DNA from: a virus | IMG/VR virus record: IMGVR_UViG_3300037247_000327 | Location: 1 to 32,014 of that record | Reading direction: 5' to 3' (one strand) | Length of the DNA: 32,014 bases | Shown here: positions 1 through 7,325 of the stretch, one piece after another | How positions within the stretch are numbered: position 1 is the first letter of the stretch | How the letters are laid out: each line of letters starts with the position of its first letter | Program-made: the position numbers and the translations under genes | Notes under the pieces: generated by a model | What the model was told of the DNA's origin: nothing | Seen by the model: the letters and a program-made list of their open reading frames with translations, nothing else | Database searches by the model: none

Positions 1-1857
1 CGCAATCGGTGCGGCTACATATGTCACTCCGTCTGGTGTGAACGATACGGGATCTACTTCCCAAAATCCGGTTCCTGTCGTGGCCGTCGCCACAGTGTCA
101 GTGATCCCTATCGGGTCAGTGATGGTGCGTGCATACCCGATAGCGGTCTGTGTGCCGTCGGTGAGCCCCACCGCATCCGTGACGACACGGACATACGATA
201 CGGTGCGTGTCGTCGAGTCTCCGATCCCGATCGGGTCGGTGACGGTGCGTTCACTCGTCTTCGCACCTGTCGTCTGATCGGTGACACCGATGTCGTCAAC
301 AACAGTTACGGGTATCGTCTTGGCTGTCGTCAACTGGTCTGTGAACCCGACCGTGTCGACGACAGTTCGCGCAGCATCCAACACACGAGCCACAGTGTCG
401 GTGACTCCTATCGGGTCGGTGATGGTGACGGTGATGTCACCGCTTTTCACATCCGCAACCACATCTGTCACGCCGACAGGATCAGTGACGGTTTGCGCTA
501 TGTCTTTCACTGCCGCCACAACATCAGCCACACTGATCGGATCGGTGATCGTTATCTGCCTGTCCACAGTGCGCGACACCACATCGCCTACACCGACAGG
601 ATCGGTGACGGTGACACTGATCGAAAGGGTGATTGCCACAACATCCGTAACCCCAACAGGATCGGTGACAGTGACGGGAACCGTTTTCGCTGCCGCCACA
701 GTATCGATGACGCCTACAGGGTCGGTGACGGTGCGGTTCGCATCGGCGACACGTGCGACATCATCGCCGATGCCTATCGGATCGGAGATGATACGGGGGA
801 TCGTCTTCGCTGCCGCAACTACATCGGTGGCTCCGATGTCATCAGTGACAACACGAGACGTTTCTTTCACACTGCTCGTCTGATCGGTCACACCAACCGG
901 ATCGGCGACGGTGCGTGCAGCAGTCACGGTGCGTGCCACATCATCTGTGACACCGACATCATCTGTGACAGTGACCGGAACCGTTTTCGCTGCGGCTGTC
1001 TGATCTGTGACCCCAACAGGATCGGTGACAGTGCGTTCAACCGTCTTGACTGGGGCCACAACATCAGCCACACTGATCGGATCGGTGATCGTTATCTGAA
1101 TCGTCTTACCGGGCGTCACAACATCTGTGACCCCGACAGGATCAGTAACGGTGCGGGTTGCTGATACAGTACGAGTTGCTGCATCAGTTAGGCCGATGTC
1201 ATCGGTGACAGTTTCAGCAATATCGCCGCCAATTGCAACCTTGTACGCAACGATCATGCCTGTACCGGCAGTGCCACCAGACCATGAAGCCGTAGACGAA
1301 TACGACCCTGTTGAAGTCACAGCACGAACAGCTACAGCAATCGACACATCAGTGCCGGACGATTTCGTGGTTTGCTGATCTGCCTGCTGTATGAACGAAT
1401 TCGTCCAAGAATCTATTGGCGCAGGCCGACCTGAAGCCGTGGATGACCCGCCGATAGAACCGATCAGATACGTCTCGTCAACAGTTGTGGTGACCGACTC
1501 TGTTGAACGTGACTCGACCTGTGACGAGCTACCGGCCGAGTTCACCTGATCGACAGGCGAAGCGTCAAGGCCTGAAATCTCGGCAACCCACCACGCAGTA
1601 GACGACGACCCGCCAGGGTCAATCGTCCATGACGATTCACTGTCAGCGGTCGCTTTCCTAAACGTGTAATGCCCGTTGTTGTTGACCTGTTCACGGTCAA
1701 CGGTGAACCCGGACGGTGTAGCCACCGTCGCATCCGAAGACACAACGATGACAAGCATGTTGCCGGCAACCGTATCTGATCCGAGCGTAACGGAATATGT
1801 GTCCGACGTTCCCGCACCCGAATCGTCAGCATTCTGTTGAACTATCGCGGCAGCCAC
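1..1857 (-). CDS. Repeat-rich virion protein, probable tail or head fibre (partial, C-terminus off the left edge)
   Basis: The frame is open from a GTG at 1857 to position 1 (619 codons) and runs off the window. The GTG is preceded by GAGGCGG, about 14 bases after the stop of the upstream gene. Residues 1 to about 213 look like an all-beta domain: hydrophobic strands, many Ser/Thr/Gly and paired Trp, ending in MIVAYKVA. From residue 215 to about 597 there are nineteen units of about 20 residues with consensus TVTDPVGVTDVVAAAKTVPV, then a short non-repeat tail beginning FWEVDP. No enzyme motif is seen. Position after the head genes suggests a surface fibre or a host- or particle-binding protein; this is inference. 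The plus-strand ORFs over this region are antisense shadows of the repeats. Confidence 0.85.
   Translation of the reverse strand, partial: MAAAIVQQNADDSGAGTSDTYSVTLGSDTVAGNMLVIVVSSDATVATPSGFTVDREQVNNNGHYTFRKATADSESSWTIDPGGSSSTAWWVAEISGLDASPVDQVNSAGSSSQVESRSTESVTTTVDETYLIGSIGGSSTASGRPAPIDSWTNSFIQQADQQTTKSSGTDVSIAVAVRAVTSTGSYSSTASWSGGTAGTGMIVAYKVAIGGDIAETVTDDIGLTDAATRTVSATRTVTDPVGVTDVVTPGKTIQITITDPISVADVVAPVKTVERTVTDPVGVTDQTAAAKTVPVTVTDDVGVTDDVARTVTAARTVADPVGVTDQTSSVKETSRVVTDDIGATDVVAAAKTIPRIISDPIGIGDDVARVADANRTVTDPVGVIDTVAAAKTVPVTVTDPVGVTDVVAITLSISVTVTDPVGVGDVVSRTVDRQITITDPISVADVVAAVKDIAQTVTDPVGVTDVVADVKSGDITVTITDPIGVTDTVARVLDAARTVVDTVGFTDQLTTAKTIPVTVVDDIGVTDQTTGAKTSERTVTDPIGIGDSTTRTVSYVRVVTDAVGLTDGTQTAIGYARTITDPIGITDTVATATTGTGFWEVDPVSFTPDGVTYVAAPIA
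67..1215 (-). repeat. Tandem 60-bp coding repeats (19 units)
   Basis: The repeat unit is about 60 bases, with the core ACCGATCCTGTCGGTGT (leftward strand) recurring in register. Copies have diverged, but some distant units are still identical: 515-558 matches 1055-1098 exactly over 44 bases, an offset of nine units, and about 661-693 nearly matches 961-993, an offset of five units. This suggests unit duplication by recombination or slippage inside the fibre-like gene. Confidence 0.9.
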
Positions 1858-1871
1858 CAGTTACCGCCTCG

Positions 1872-2444
1872 CTACGCGCCGAGCTTATCCAGCTGCCATG
1901 TCACGACGAGTTCGTCCCCAGCCTGCTTGTCAATCGTCGATGAAAACACGAACCGTGCAGGAGTGTTACCAAGAGCACCAGCCACGTCAGTAATAGGGTT
2001 TTCGTTCGTCAACACCACCTCCGCGATGGCACTGTTCGTCACGTCAGCAGCGACCCAGGTACACACATACTGTGTCCGGTGACCGGAACCTGCACCCTTG
2101 TCCGAGTCGGTGGCGGCAGCATCCAACGCCTCCTGTGAACCCGAAATGTAGGTGACGATCGCGCCACCAGCACCCGCCTTCGCGGCAGCCGTTGCACCTG
2201 TCCCGAGCCGCATACCGGTAATGATGTCTGTCGCGTCCAGATATTCGCGTTCAGCTACGAACTGGTCGCCATAGTCTGTGACCAGATTCGAACCCCATTC
2301 CTCGTACTTGATCTCACCGTCAGCATCAGTGAGGACGACATGCACGTTGTCACGGATCGGCATCTTCGAATTCACGGTGCGGCGTTTCGTCATTGCCGTA
2401 GTGATTCGGTCTCTGATACCCATCTTGTCGGGTGGAAGACGCAT
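1872..2444 (-). CDS. Putative virion structural protein, 190 aa
   Basis: I chose the ATG at 2444 (protein starts MRLPPDKMGIRDR) because AAGGA lies just upstream and the ATG overlaps the stop of the 49-residue gene before it (TAATG). Longer readings of this frame would run back through that gene. Residues 55-100 contain NLVTDYGDQFVAER followed by MRLGTGAT. This style (an LVT...G..FVA stretch, then LGTG) is common in small phage tail or baseplate-type proteins of unknown role. The rest is beta-rich, with an Ala/Gly/Asp-rich middle. Its place in the structural operon, directly before the repeat protein, suggests a virion component, perhaps the base onto which that fibre docks. Function is not identified. 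Confidence 0.75.
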   Translation of the reverse strand: MRLPPDKMGIRDRITTAMTKRRTVNSKMPIRDNVHVVLTDADGEIKYEEWGSNLVTDYGDQFVAEREYLDATDIITGMRLGTGATAAAKAGAGGAIVTYISGSQEALDAAATDSDKGAGSGHRTQYVCTWVAADVTNSAIAEVVLTNENPITDVAGALGNTPARFVFSSTIDKQAGDELVVTWQLDKLGA

Positions 2445-2593
2445 TATTGTTCCTTCTTTCCACAGATGCGGCACCGTGACTCTGTCGGGACGGTCTTCGC
2501 TACCCGCGAACCGCACTCGACACACGCCTCATATTCGACATCGTCGTCGGTGTTTGCGACTGTCGGCCCGTATACGTGTTCATGTTTCTTCAT
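2444..2593 (-). CDS. Small zinc-ribbon protein, 49 aa
   Basis: This ORF starts at ATG 2593 behind a strong GAGGAG and ends with a TAA sharing one base with the next ATG. The protein is short and charged, with two Cys pairs, CVEC (residues 24-27) and CRIC (41-44), separated by 13 residues. That is a typical four-cysteine zinc ribbon. Tight packing and the good ribosome binding site argue it is real despite its size. A role cannot be assigned. Small zinc ribbons in phage structural operons could be assembly cofactors or transcription-linked proteins; both are speculation. Confidence 0.75.
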   Translation of the reverse strand: MKKHEHVYGPTVANTDDDVEYEACVECGSRVAKTVPTESRCRICGKKEQ

Positions 2594-2603
2594 GGTTGTC
2601 TCC

Positions 2604-2918
2604 TCAGACGTTAGCAAGCCGATAGATGATCTTCGTGAACATGTTGACTGCCCCTGTCGATGTGAGTGTCAGGTTCTCGTTCTCCGGCAGAACGTCCCAC
2701 GGCTGCGAACCTGGCGGCAGAGGATGTCCTCGTTGGTTTGAGATGAGGTAACGAACATGTAGCAAAGTAGTGCCGTTATCGGCATACAGCGATGCCACGG
2801 TAGTGTCGTCAGCATTGATATCGACACCGTAAATCTCGATGCGTTTGCCTCCACCGGGAGCGACGACAAGCACCTTGTCAGTCTCCGCGGCAGTAGATAG
2901 GAGACGTGCGATAGCCAT
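2604..2918 (-). CDS. Small beta-rich virion protein, 104 aa
   Basis: The ATG at 2918 overlaps the TGA of the preceding gene by one base. The protein has alternating hydrophobic strands (VLVVAPGGGKRIEIYGVDIN near residues 17-36; ENLTLTSTG near 83-91) and no cysteines, as in jelly-roll or Ig-like capsid accessory proteins. Size and location downstream of the major capsid gene would suit a head decoration or head-tail joining role. I do not recognise a specific family, so this assignment is inference from fold-like features and position only. Confidence 0.7.
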   Translation of the reverse strand: MAIARLLSTAAETDKVLVVAPGGGKRIEIYGVDINADDTTVASLYADNGTTLLHVRYLISNQRGHPLPPGSQPWDVLPENENLTLTSTGAVNMFTKIIYRLANV

Positions 2919-3154
2919 CAGCCGTCACCCTTATCCTCGTCAGCGACAAGTTCCTTCGCCACTGGAGCGTCCTGCTCCTTCTGCTTTTTGCCCTTCTTCG
3001 GATTGCCGGCCTGTGTCACAAACTTGGTGTGGGTGCGTGGCACGACACGGCCTTTCCGTACCAGCAGGAAGGCGGCGTCACCCGACTTCAGCGAGACGCA
3101 TTCGTCCTGGTCGGCGTTCATGTACAGGTCCTGTGCAGCGACAATGTCGCTCAT
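2918..3154 (-). CDS. Small unknown protein with charged tail, 78 aa
   Basis: The start at 3154 has an excellent ribosome binding site (AGGAGGAACAG then ATG). The first half is compact (SLKSGDAAFLLVRKGRVVPR). From about residue 51 the protein becomes a Lys/Glu/Asp-rich tail (PKKGKKQKEQ then ELVADEDKGDG), probably disordered. It overlaps the next gene by one base. The family is not recognised. It lies in the head gene cluster between the beta-helix protein and the beta-rich 104-residue protein, so a minor virion or assembly role is plausible. Confidence 0.7.
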   Translation of the reverse strand: MSDIVAAQDLYMNADQDECVSLKSGDAAFLLVRKGRVVPRTHTKFVTQAGNPKKGKKQKEQDAPVAKELVADEDKGDG

Positions 3155-3172
3155 CTGTTCCTCCTATCGCTC

Positions 3173-3198
3173 AGGGGCTCCCCGTGTGGGGAACCCCT
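3173..3198 (-). terminator. Strong 11-bp hairpin between structural genes
   Basis: On the leftward strand the stem AGGGGTTCCCC pairs with GGGGAGCCCCT around an ACAC tetraloop. All eleven positions pair, one as a G-U wobble. It sits in the 55-base gap after the beta-helix gene and before the ribosome binding site of the next gene. No U-tract follows, so it may be a partial terminator, an mRNA stability element or a processing site rather than a classical intrinsic terminator. Confidence 0.55.
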
Positions 3199-3209
3199 CA
3201 AGCGCTCCG

Positions 3210-4121
3210 CTAGTTGTTGAATCCGGAGCCGTCAACTAGGCCGACAGCATCATAGTTGCCTACGAACATCATGTTCGGCTGGCCGCTGATCGCGATCTGT
3301 GTCCCTGTGATCGCCTCATCAGCGAAAAAGCATCCGATGATGAGCGCCTGGTTCACTGCCAGGTCGCTACCGTTGCCCTGATCCAGATCCATGTAGACAT
3401 GGGCTCCGCCCACGTCTAGGAACCGGCAGCCGGCGATGATGGTGGTCAGGAACAGCCCTGAATTGCCACCTGACACATCCGTCGCCGACAAGAAGTCGGG
3501 TCCGGTGTTGCCCTTGAATGTGCAGTCACGGAACTCGTTATCCGAGGGTGCGATACCTGACGGCGCCAAGGCGTACTGGAATTCGACACCGGCACCCGAG
3601 TTCTCCCAAAACATGCACTCGTTCGCCAAGCCTTGAGCCGCGCCGTACGAGTCGTCGTCGGCGTTCCCTTTCAGGAACAGACCGTCGCCGCCTGATGCCA
3701 GGAATCGGCAGTCGTCGAATCCCCACCCGTTCGAGTCGACTTCGACAGCGTTGTCGTCTGCTGAGAAGTAGAACACCCGTTCCGAGTAGAAGCCCTGCGA
3801 CAGTGACACGACCAGACCGACACCCGTACTGGGTGAAATGTCTGGGCGGCCCCAGTCGGAGAGTCCGACACCGATGATCGACACGTAGTCTTTCGACGTG
3901 ACTGTCACGTTCTCGTCATACGCTCCTGACGCAGTCGCTACATAGACACGGTCGTGACGACCGGACACTGTCTTGTCGACCGCTGCCTGGACAGTCAACA
4001 GCGCGTCGGTCCACGACAGCCCCGAAGCTGAGTCGGCACCGTTGTCGCCGTCGACGTAGTACTCGACACCCGGATTCTTTACGAACTGCCCTCTTTGGAG
4101 GGCTCCAAAGATGATGCTCAT
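3210..4121 (-). CDS. Right-handed beta-helix (pectate-lyase-like) virion protein, 303 aa
   Basis: The start at ATG 4121 follows AGGAGGCTGAT. Residues 21-50 carry the signature that often opens parallel beta-helix domains: YYVDGDNGADSASGLSW, then a TVQAAVD helix. After it come short strand-turn repeats (VSIIGVGL, DDCRFLA, NECMFWENS, FRDCTFKGNTG, IIAGCRFLD, IIGCFFAD), as in right-handed beta-helix proteins. Catalytic residues of a polysaccharide lyase are not evident. It lies directly downstream of the major capsid gene, which is unusual for a tailspike-like fold. A capsid-surface fibre or carbohydrate-binding head decoration is my inference; an enzymatic tailspike remains possible. Confidence 0.8.
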   Translation of the reverse strand: MSIIFGALQRGQFVKNPGVEYYVDGDNGADSASGLSWTDALLTVQAAVDKTVSGRHDRVYVATASGAYDENVTVTSKDYVSIIGVGLSDWGRPDISPSTGVGLVVSLSQGFYSERVFYFSADDNAVEVDSNGWGFDDCRFLASGGDGLFLKGNADDDSYGAAQGLANECMFWENSGAGVEFQYALAPSGIAPSDNEFRDCTFKGNTGPDFLSATDVSGGNSGLFLTTIIAGCRFLDVGGAHVYMDLDQGNGSDLAVNQALIIGCFFADEAITGTQIAISGQPNMMFVGNYDAVGLVDGSGFNN

Positions 4122-4130
4122 ATCAGCCTC

Positions 4131-5378
4131 CTATATGCCTGTGACGGTGCAGAACGCTGCCGCCCGGTAGATGGGTAGTGCCACACGCATGTCGGCACGG
4201 ATCGCCTGCTTCCCCTTGATGAAGAAATCGTCATGGGAGTCAGACACCTTCACTGTGACGCCACGCTTGATACGTAGCTCGATGAAGTTCGCGTAGTCGC
4301 CGACGATGGCAGTGTTCTCCGTCATGACTTCATTCACGACAACGGGGAGACCCCACAGTGTCAGCGGCCCAACCTCGGTCGGTGGACCAAGAATGTAGAT
4401 CCCGTCCGCTGTACGGACAAGCCTGATCGCCTGCCAGTCGTTGGAGTGGATCAGGATCGCTGATGCCACGGCACGGCCTGTCACGTTCACGAGGGTGATG
4501 CCCTTGTGGATCGCGTCGAGTGCTGGTTCCCCAGCCAAGGCGTATGTTTGAATACCGGAGAACGCCATCAGGCCGTCAAGGTTCGGGGCGTTGCCGTCGC
4601 CTTGAACGATCTGTAGATCGAGTCTCTGCTCCACGCCGAAGCGCATCCGACGATCCAGATAGCCGCCAGCGGACGCTTCGTCCTCCAGCTGCTCATCTGT
4701 CGCAGGCACGAAATGCGTGATCTTCCGAACGTTCGATGTCCGTTCAGTCAGTTCGAACTGCGCCTCGGGAAACGTCCCGCCCTCAGCCGTCTCAGCGGCA
4801 GCAGGAGAGTACGTCGTTTCCTCCATGAACACGATCGCTGACTGGTTCGTCGGCGAAGTCGGGATCACCTGCGTGATCTGGATCGGCCTCGTCACAGCGT
4901 CCACGACCCTACCTGTGCGGGTCGTCTCAGGCTCCCAGCCGGCTGTCGTCTCAAATAGCGTCTTGGCGTCGATGTCGAGCTCAAACTCTGAGTCTTTCAT
5001 CTCCGGCTTGTACGCCTTCGTGAACGACTCCCAAAACCCTGGAGTCGCTGACTTGTCGCCCTTCGCCGCTTCGACAGCGGCAGCGATCATGTTCGTCGGC
5101 TGATCCAACAGCCCCAGCACAGATATGAGCTCCGAACTGTGATCCCGTGTCTTCTCCAACGCGAGACGCTCAGCCATCGCGGTGTTCAGGTCGGCGAGTT
5201 CCTGCTCACGTTCCTGCACCCATTTGACTTTGTCCTCATTGGATTTGATGTCGTCACCCTTCAACGTGGTGACCTTGTCGAAGTCCAGATCGGGCCCGGC
5301 CTCGGCGAAGACTTGCGCCATCTCCTCAGACTTTTCCTTGATCTCTTCGACCATTTTCTTCAGCGTTTTCGCTGGCAT
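4131..5378 (-). CDS. Major capsid protein, HK97 fold, 415 aa
   Basis: Starts at ATG 5378 after GGAGGATAAATC. Residues 1-85 are strongly helical and charged, matching the scaffold-like delta domain of HK97-type capsid proteins. A longer linker leads to the mature region from roughly residue 115. The later part has the usual pattern (SAIVFMEETTYSPAA, AEGGTFPEAQFELTERT, KITHFVPATDEQLED), then a C-terminal WGLPVVVNEVMTENTAIVGDY stretch close to the conserved end of this family. The prohead protease gene is three bases upstream, the normal order, and would remove the delta domain. Length fits the family. Confidence 0.93.
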   Translation of the reverse strand: MPAKTLKKMVEEIKEKSEEMAQVFAEAGPDLDFDKVTTLKGDDIKSNEDKVKWVQEREQELADLNTAMAERLALEKTRDHSSELISVLGLLDQPTNMIAAAVEAAKGDKSATPGFWESFTKAYKPEMKDSEFELDIDAKTLFETTAGWEPETTRTGRVVDAVTRPIQITQVIPTSPTNQSAIVFMEETTYSPAAAETAEGGTFPEAQFELTERTSNVRKITHFVPATDEQLEDEASAGGYLDRRMRFGVEQRLDLQIVQGDGNAPNLDGLMAFSGIQTYALAGEPALDAIHKGITLVNVTGRAVASAILIHSNDWQAIRLVRTADGIYILGPPTEVGPLTLWGLPVVVNEVMTENTAIVGDYANFIELRIKRGVTVKVSDSHDDFFIKGKQAIRADMRVALPIYRAAAFCTVTGI

Positions 5379-5381
5379 GAT

Positions 5382-6200
5382 TTATCCTCCGCTGTATTCG
5401 ATGGATCTTGCGAGAGTGCGGCGAGCCGACAGGAACAGCAGCGTGTTGTCAACGACTGGCGCCTCATACGTCAAGTCGGTGAGCATCGTCGCCACATTTT
5501 CGAGTCGGGTTTTCACAACTACGAGACGAGCCAAGGCTTCGTCACCCAGTGTGGAACCTTTCTCTGCACGCATCTGCTTGATTTCTTCGGCGCGGGTGAA
5601 CAGCAACTCTGCTGCCTGCGCCACCTTCTCGGCCTGATCCACGAATCGGAGGCCATCAGATTTGATAGACGTAGTCCCGGTGCCTACACCGGAGCCACGC
5701 AAAACTGTTGAGACTTCATGCACATCGACACCCGCAGTGCCGTCGGCTTTCGGCTGCAGGAACCGTACGTCCTCACCGTTGTCCTGGCCGAGGCGTACCC
5801 CGCCTTCAAGGATGCGGTACCCGTATGACCATTCCTGCAGGTCACCCATCGCCTTCGTAGTGAGGTAGGCTTCTTTGCCTTTCGACGTTTCGAGGAAGTA
5901 GCGGCCTGTCAACACAGCGACGTCTAGCTGTTCGGTGATGGTGCCACGGCCAACAATCTTCGACCGGTCATGCGAATCAGCAATCGCGACATGCTGCTTC
6001 CCGAAGTAGCCTGCCAATGTCACGTCACCGTCAGCGTCTTTCACATTGAAACGTGCAAACACTGCGGTGACGGTGCCTTCGGCGTCGTCAAACTTGAATT
6101 CGGTTGGGACGAATCCTTTGATCGCGAGTTCTGCTGTTTCCACAGGAGCCTCCAAGTGGTCCTGTAAAGCATAGTCGTGTAATTCGCGATGTGACGGCAT
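5382..6200 (-). CDS. HK97-type prohead protease, 272 aa
   Basis: This is a serine protease of the HK97 prohead class (peptidase family U35), which cleaves capsid delta domains during maturation. Candidate active-site features are His77 in ADSHDRSK, Ser125 in EWSYGY and the HEVSTV segment at 161-166. N-terminal FARFNVKDADGDVTLAGYF matches the conserved early strands. Residues from about 182 on form a helical, charged extension that may act as a scaffold or targeting tail. The start ATG 6200 is the only ATG after an in-frame stop, but its ribosome binding site is weak. It stops three bases before the capsid gene. Confidence 0.9.
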   Translation of the reverse strand: MPSHRELHDYALQDHLEAPVETAELAIKGFVPTEFKFDDAEGTVTAVFARFNVKDADGDVTLAGYFGKQHVAIADSHDRSKIVGRGTITEQLDVAVLTGRYFLETSKGKEAYLTTKAMGDLQEWSYGYRILEGGVRLGQDNGEDVRFLQPKADGTAGVDVHEVSTVLRGSGVGTGTTSIKSDGLRFVDQAEKVAQAAELLFTRAEEIKQMRAEKGSTLGDEALARLVVVKTRLENVATMLTDLTYEAPVVDNTLLFLSARRTLARSIEYSGG

Positions 6201-6242
6201 AGAGAAACGCCACGACCTCGGGGGAAAGAATCGCGGCGTTCC

Positions 6243-6461
6243 TCAGGAGTGTGAAACAATCTGACTATCGTCGCATCTAGTCTCCTCGCGTTGTGGATCG
6301 TTCATTATGCTCGTCAATGAGAGCATGACCAGTTTGTCCAGCTTCTCCGCTGCCTTGACTAGTTCCTCAGCCTCTTTCCTGGCCTTCCACAGAACCACGT
6401 TCAGAACAGCAAATCCGACAAGCAAGGCAGTGAGATTGATAGTTGCCAGTACTTCACTCAT
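6243..6461 (-). CDS. Small single-pass membrane protein, 72 aa
   Basis: I chose the ATG at 6461 (MSEVLATINLTALLV) because GAGGAG lies eight bases upstream and it overlaps the end of the previous gene; a longer reading would use unrelated upstream codons. Residues 7-26 form one hydrophobic segment, then a Lys/Glu-rich helix (KARKEAEELVKAAEKLDK). It is the last of four small accessory genes placed between the MuF-like and protease genes. No family is recognised. Its start is a copy of the EENND junction cassette. A cell-envelope role, such as superinfection interference, is possible but unsupported. Confidence 0.7.
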   Translation of the reverse strand: MSEVLATINLTALLVGFAVLNVVLWKARKEAEELVKAAEKLDKLVMLSLTSIMNDPQREETRCDDSQIVSHS

Positions 6462-6645
6462 CGTTGTTCTCCTCGGATAATTCTTGGGCGAGCCATCCAT
6501 AACCCAATCTTCCTCCATCAAGTTGCACTCCGTATTCCGTTGGTGACCCATCCTTAAAGGTTTGCACCTGCGTTACAGTTCCGGTGTAGGGCTTCAGATA
6601 CTCGGCGTTCAGCTTTACCCGATCACCAACCTTATAGCGAGTCAT
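6454..6645 (-). CDS. Small KOW/SH3-like protein, 63 aa
   Basis: Starts at ATG 6645 behind CCGAGGAGAACAACG, inside the end of the upstream gene. The sequence opens MTRYKVGDRVKLN and continues YTGTVTQVQTF, a five-strand SH3-barrel or KOW-like pattern seen in small nucleic-acid- or protein-binding domains. It ends LSEENNDE, the junction cassette that supplies the next gene's ribosome binding site. No catalytic residues are seen. It belongs to the accessory block 6243-7260 inside the head operon. Confidence 0.75.
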   Translation of the reverse strand: MTRYKVGDRVKLNAEYLKPYTGTVTQVQTFKDGSPTEYGVQLDGGRLGYGWLAQELSEENNDE

Positions 6646-7000
6646 CGTTGTTCTCCTCGGTGAGAGCGCAACAAGCATCCGTGTCGTCATGGCACAAGGC
6701 GCAGTACGGGTCTATCTGTTCGCATGGATGATTCCCGTCCAAAATTGGTGCGGTGTTTTCCTTGGTGAGAGCATCCAACAGGGCAGCCAATCTAGGCGTT
6801 ACAAAGCACTCCCGTTTTGCTATGGCATCGGTTGCGTTCCATGCGTCTGTGATGGCCTCCAGACGGATATCAGGAACCAGCACGCCAGCGAACTTCAGGT
6901 CCGATAGGAAGTCGTCATGTATCTCAACAGCGATAGTGGGGGGCGGTCCCATGTCCCGTGTGTGTTCGGAGCTGATTCGCCAGCCTGGTTCAACTGTCAT
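6632..7000 (-). CDS. MTVEP/LLDALTEEN-family small protein, 122 aa (late-operon copy)
   Basis: Starts at ATG 7000 with GAGGAGGACCG directly upstream and an ATGA overlap. Three segments match genes on the other strand: the N-terminus MTVEPGWRI, the core IRLEAITDAWNAT (residues 45-57), and RLAALLDALTKEN (about 70-82). Unlike its relatives, it continues past that end with a Cys/His segment (NHPCEQIDPYCALCHDDTDACC) and a second partial cassette, ALTEENNDDS. This looks like a fusion of the family end with a small metal-binding piece. Function is unknown. The same family occurs at 13815, 20972 and 21666 in the early operon. Confidence 0.75.
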   Translation of the reverse strand: MTVEPGWRISSEHTRDMGPPPTIAVEIHDDFLSDLKFAGVLVPDIRLEAITDAWNATDAIAKRECFVTPRLAALLDALTKENTAPILDGNHPCEQIDPYCALCHDDTDACCALTEENNDDSL

Positions 7001-7260
7001 CGGTCCTCCTCAATGTTGAGGATTCCTCTGAACGGGACTTCTTTCTCAGGGTCACCCATTGCGTCGGCAACGAGTCGGGTTATCTTGTCATCCCTGATGA
7101 GTTCACGGCTGAGGGCGATCCACTGCGCCTCAGTCATCAGAACATCACCCGTTCCAGCACGAGCGATGAATGCGTCACCTACATCACAGTTTGTGTGAAG
7201 AGCTACATGTCGCTTTTCGACAACTTGTTTGTGTCCGAAGCAATATCGTTGCAGGCTCAT
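6997..7260 (-). CDS. Unknown small protein, 87 aa
   Basis: Starts at ATG 7260 after CCAAGGAGAGTACGACC, a good ribosome binding site. The N-terminus has scattered Cys/His residues (YCFGHKQVVEKRHVALHTNCD) that could bind a metal. The rest is helical and acidic (TEAQWIALSRELIRDDKITRLVADAMGD). It is the first gene of the four-gene accessory block and may have its own weak promoter in the gap upstream. No family is recognised. Confidence 0.7.
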   Translation of the reverse strand: MSLQRYCFGHKQVVEKRHVALHTNCDVGDAFIARAGTGDVLMTEAQWIALSRELIRDDKITRLVADAMGDPEKEVPFRGILNIEEDR

Positions 7261-7292
7261 GGTCGTACTCTCCTTGGTGGGTCGCTACTCTG

Positions 7293-7298
7293 AGCATA
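7293..7298 (-). promoter_or_regulatory. Possible extended -10 promoter for the accessory block
   Basis: On the leftward strand the gap 7261-7325 contains TGCTATGCT, an extended -10-like sequence about 30 bases before the ATG at 7260. No convincing -35 is seen. Weak support; it would give the accessory genes expression independent of the head operon. Confidence 0.25.
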
Positions 7299-7325
7299 GC
7301 ACATCATCATTACCGACGCGGCCAT

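Noticed and set aside
67-1215. Regular 60-bp spacing resembling a CRISPR array
   Set aside because: There are no unique spacers; the whole unit is repeated and codes for a continuous protein.
38-1378. Several plus-strand open frames rich in Thr/Val/Ser or Arg/His/Asp
   Set aside because: They are antisense readings of the 60-bp repeats of the leftward gene, whose single frame stays open for 619 codons and has a proper start.
5139-5711. 190-residue plus-strand frame
   Set aside because: It runs antisense across the capsid/protease junction, with no motif.
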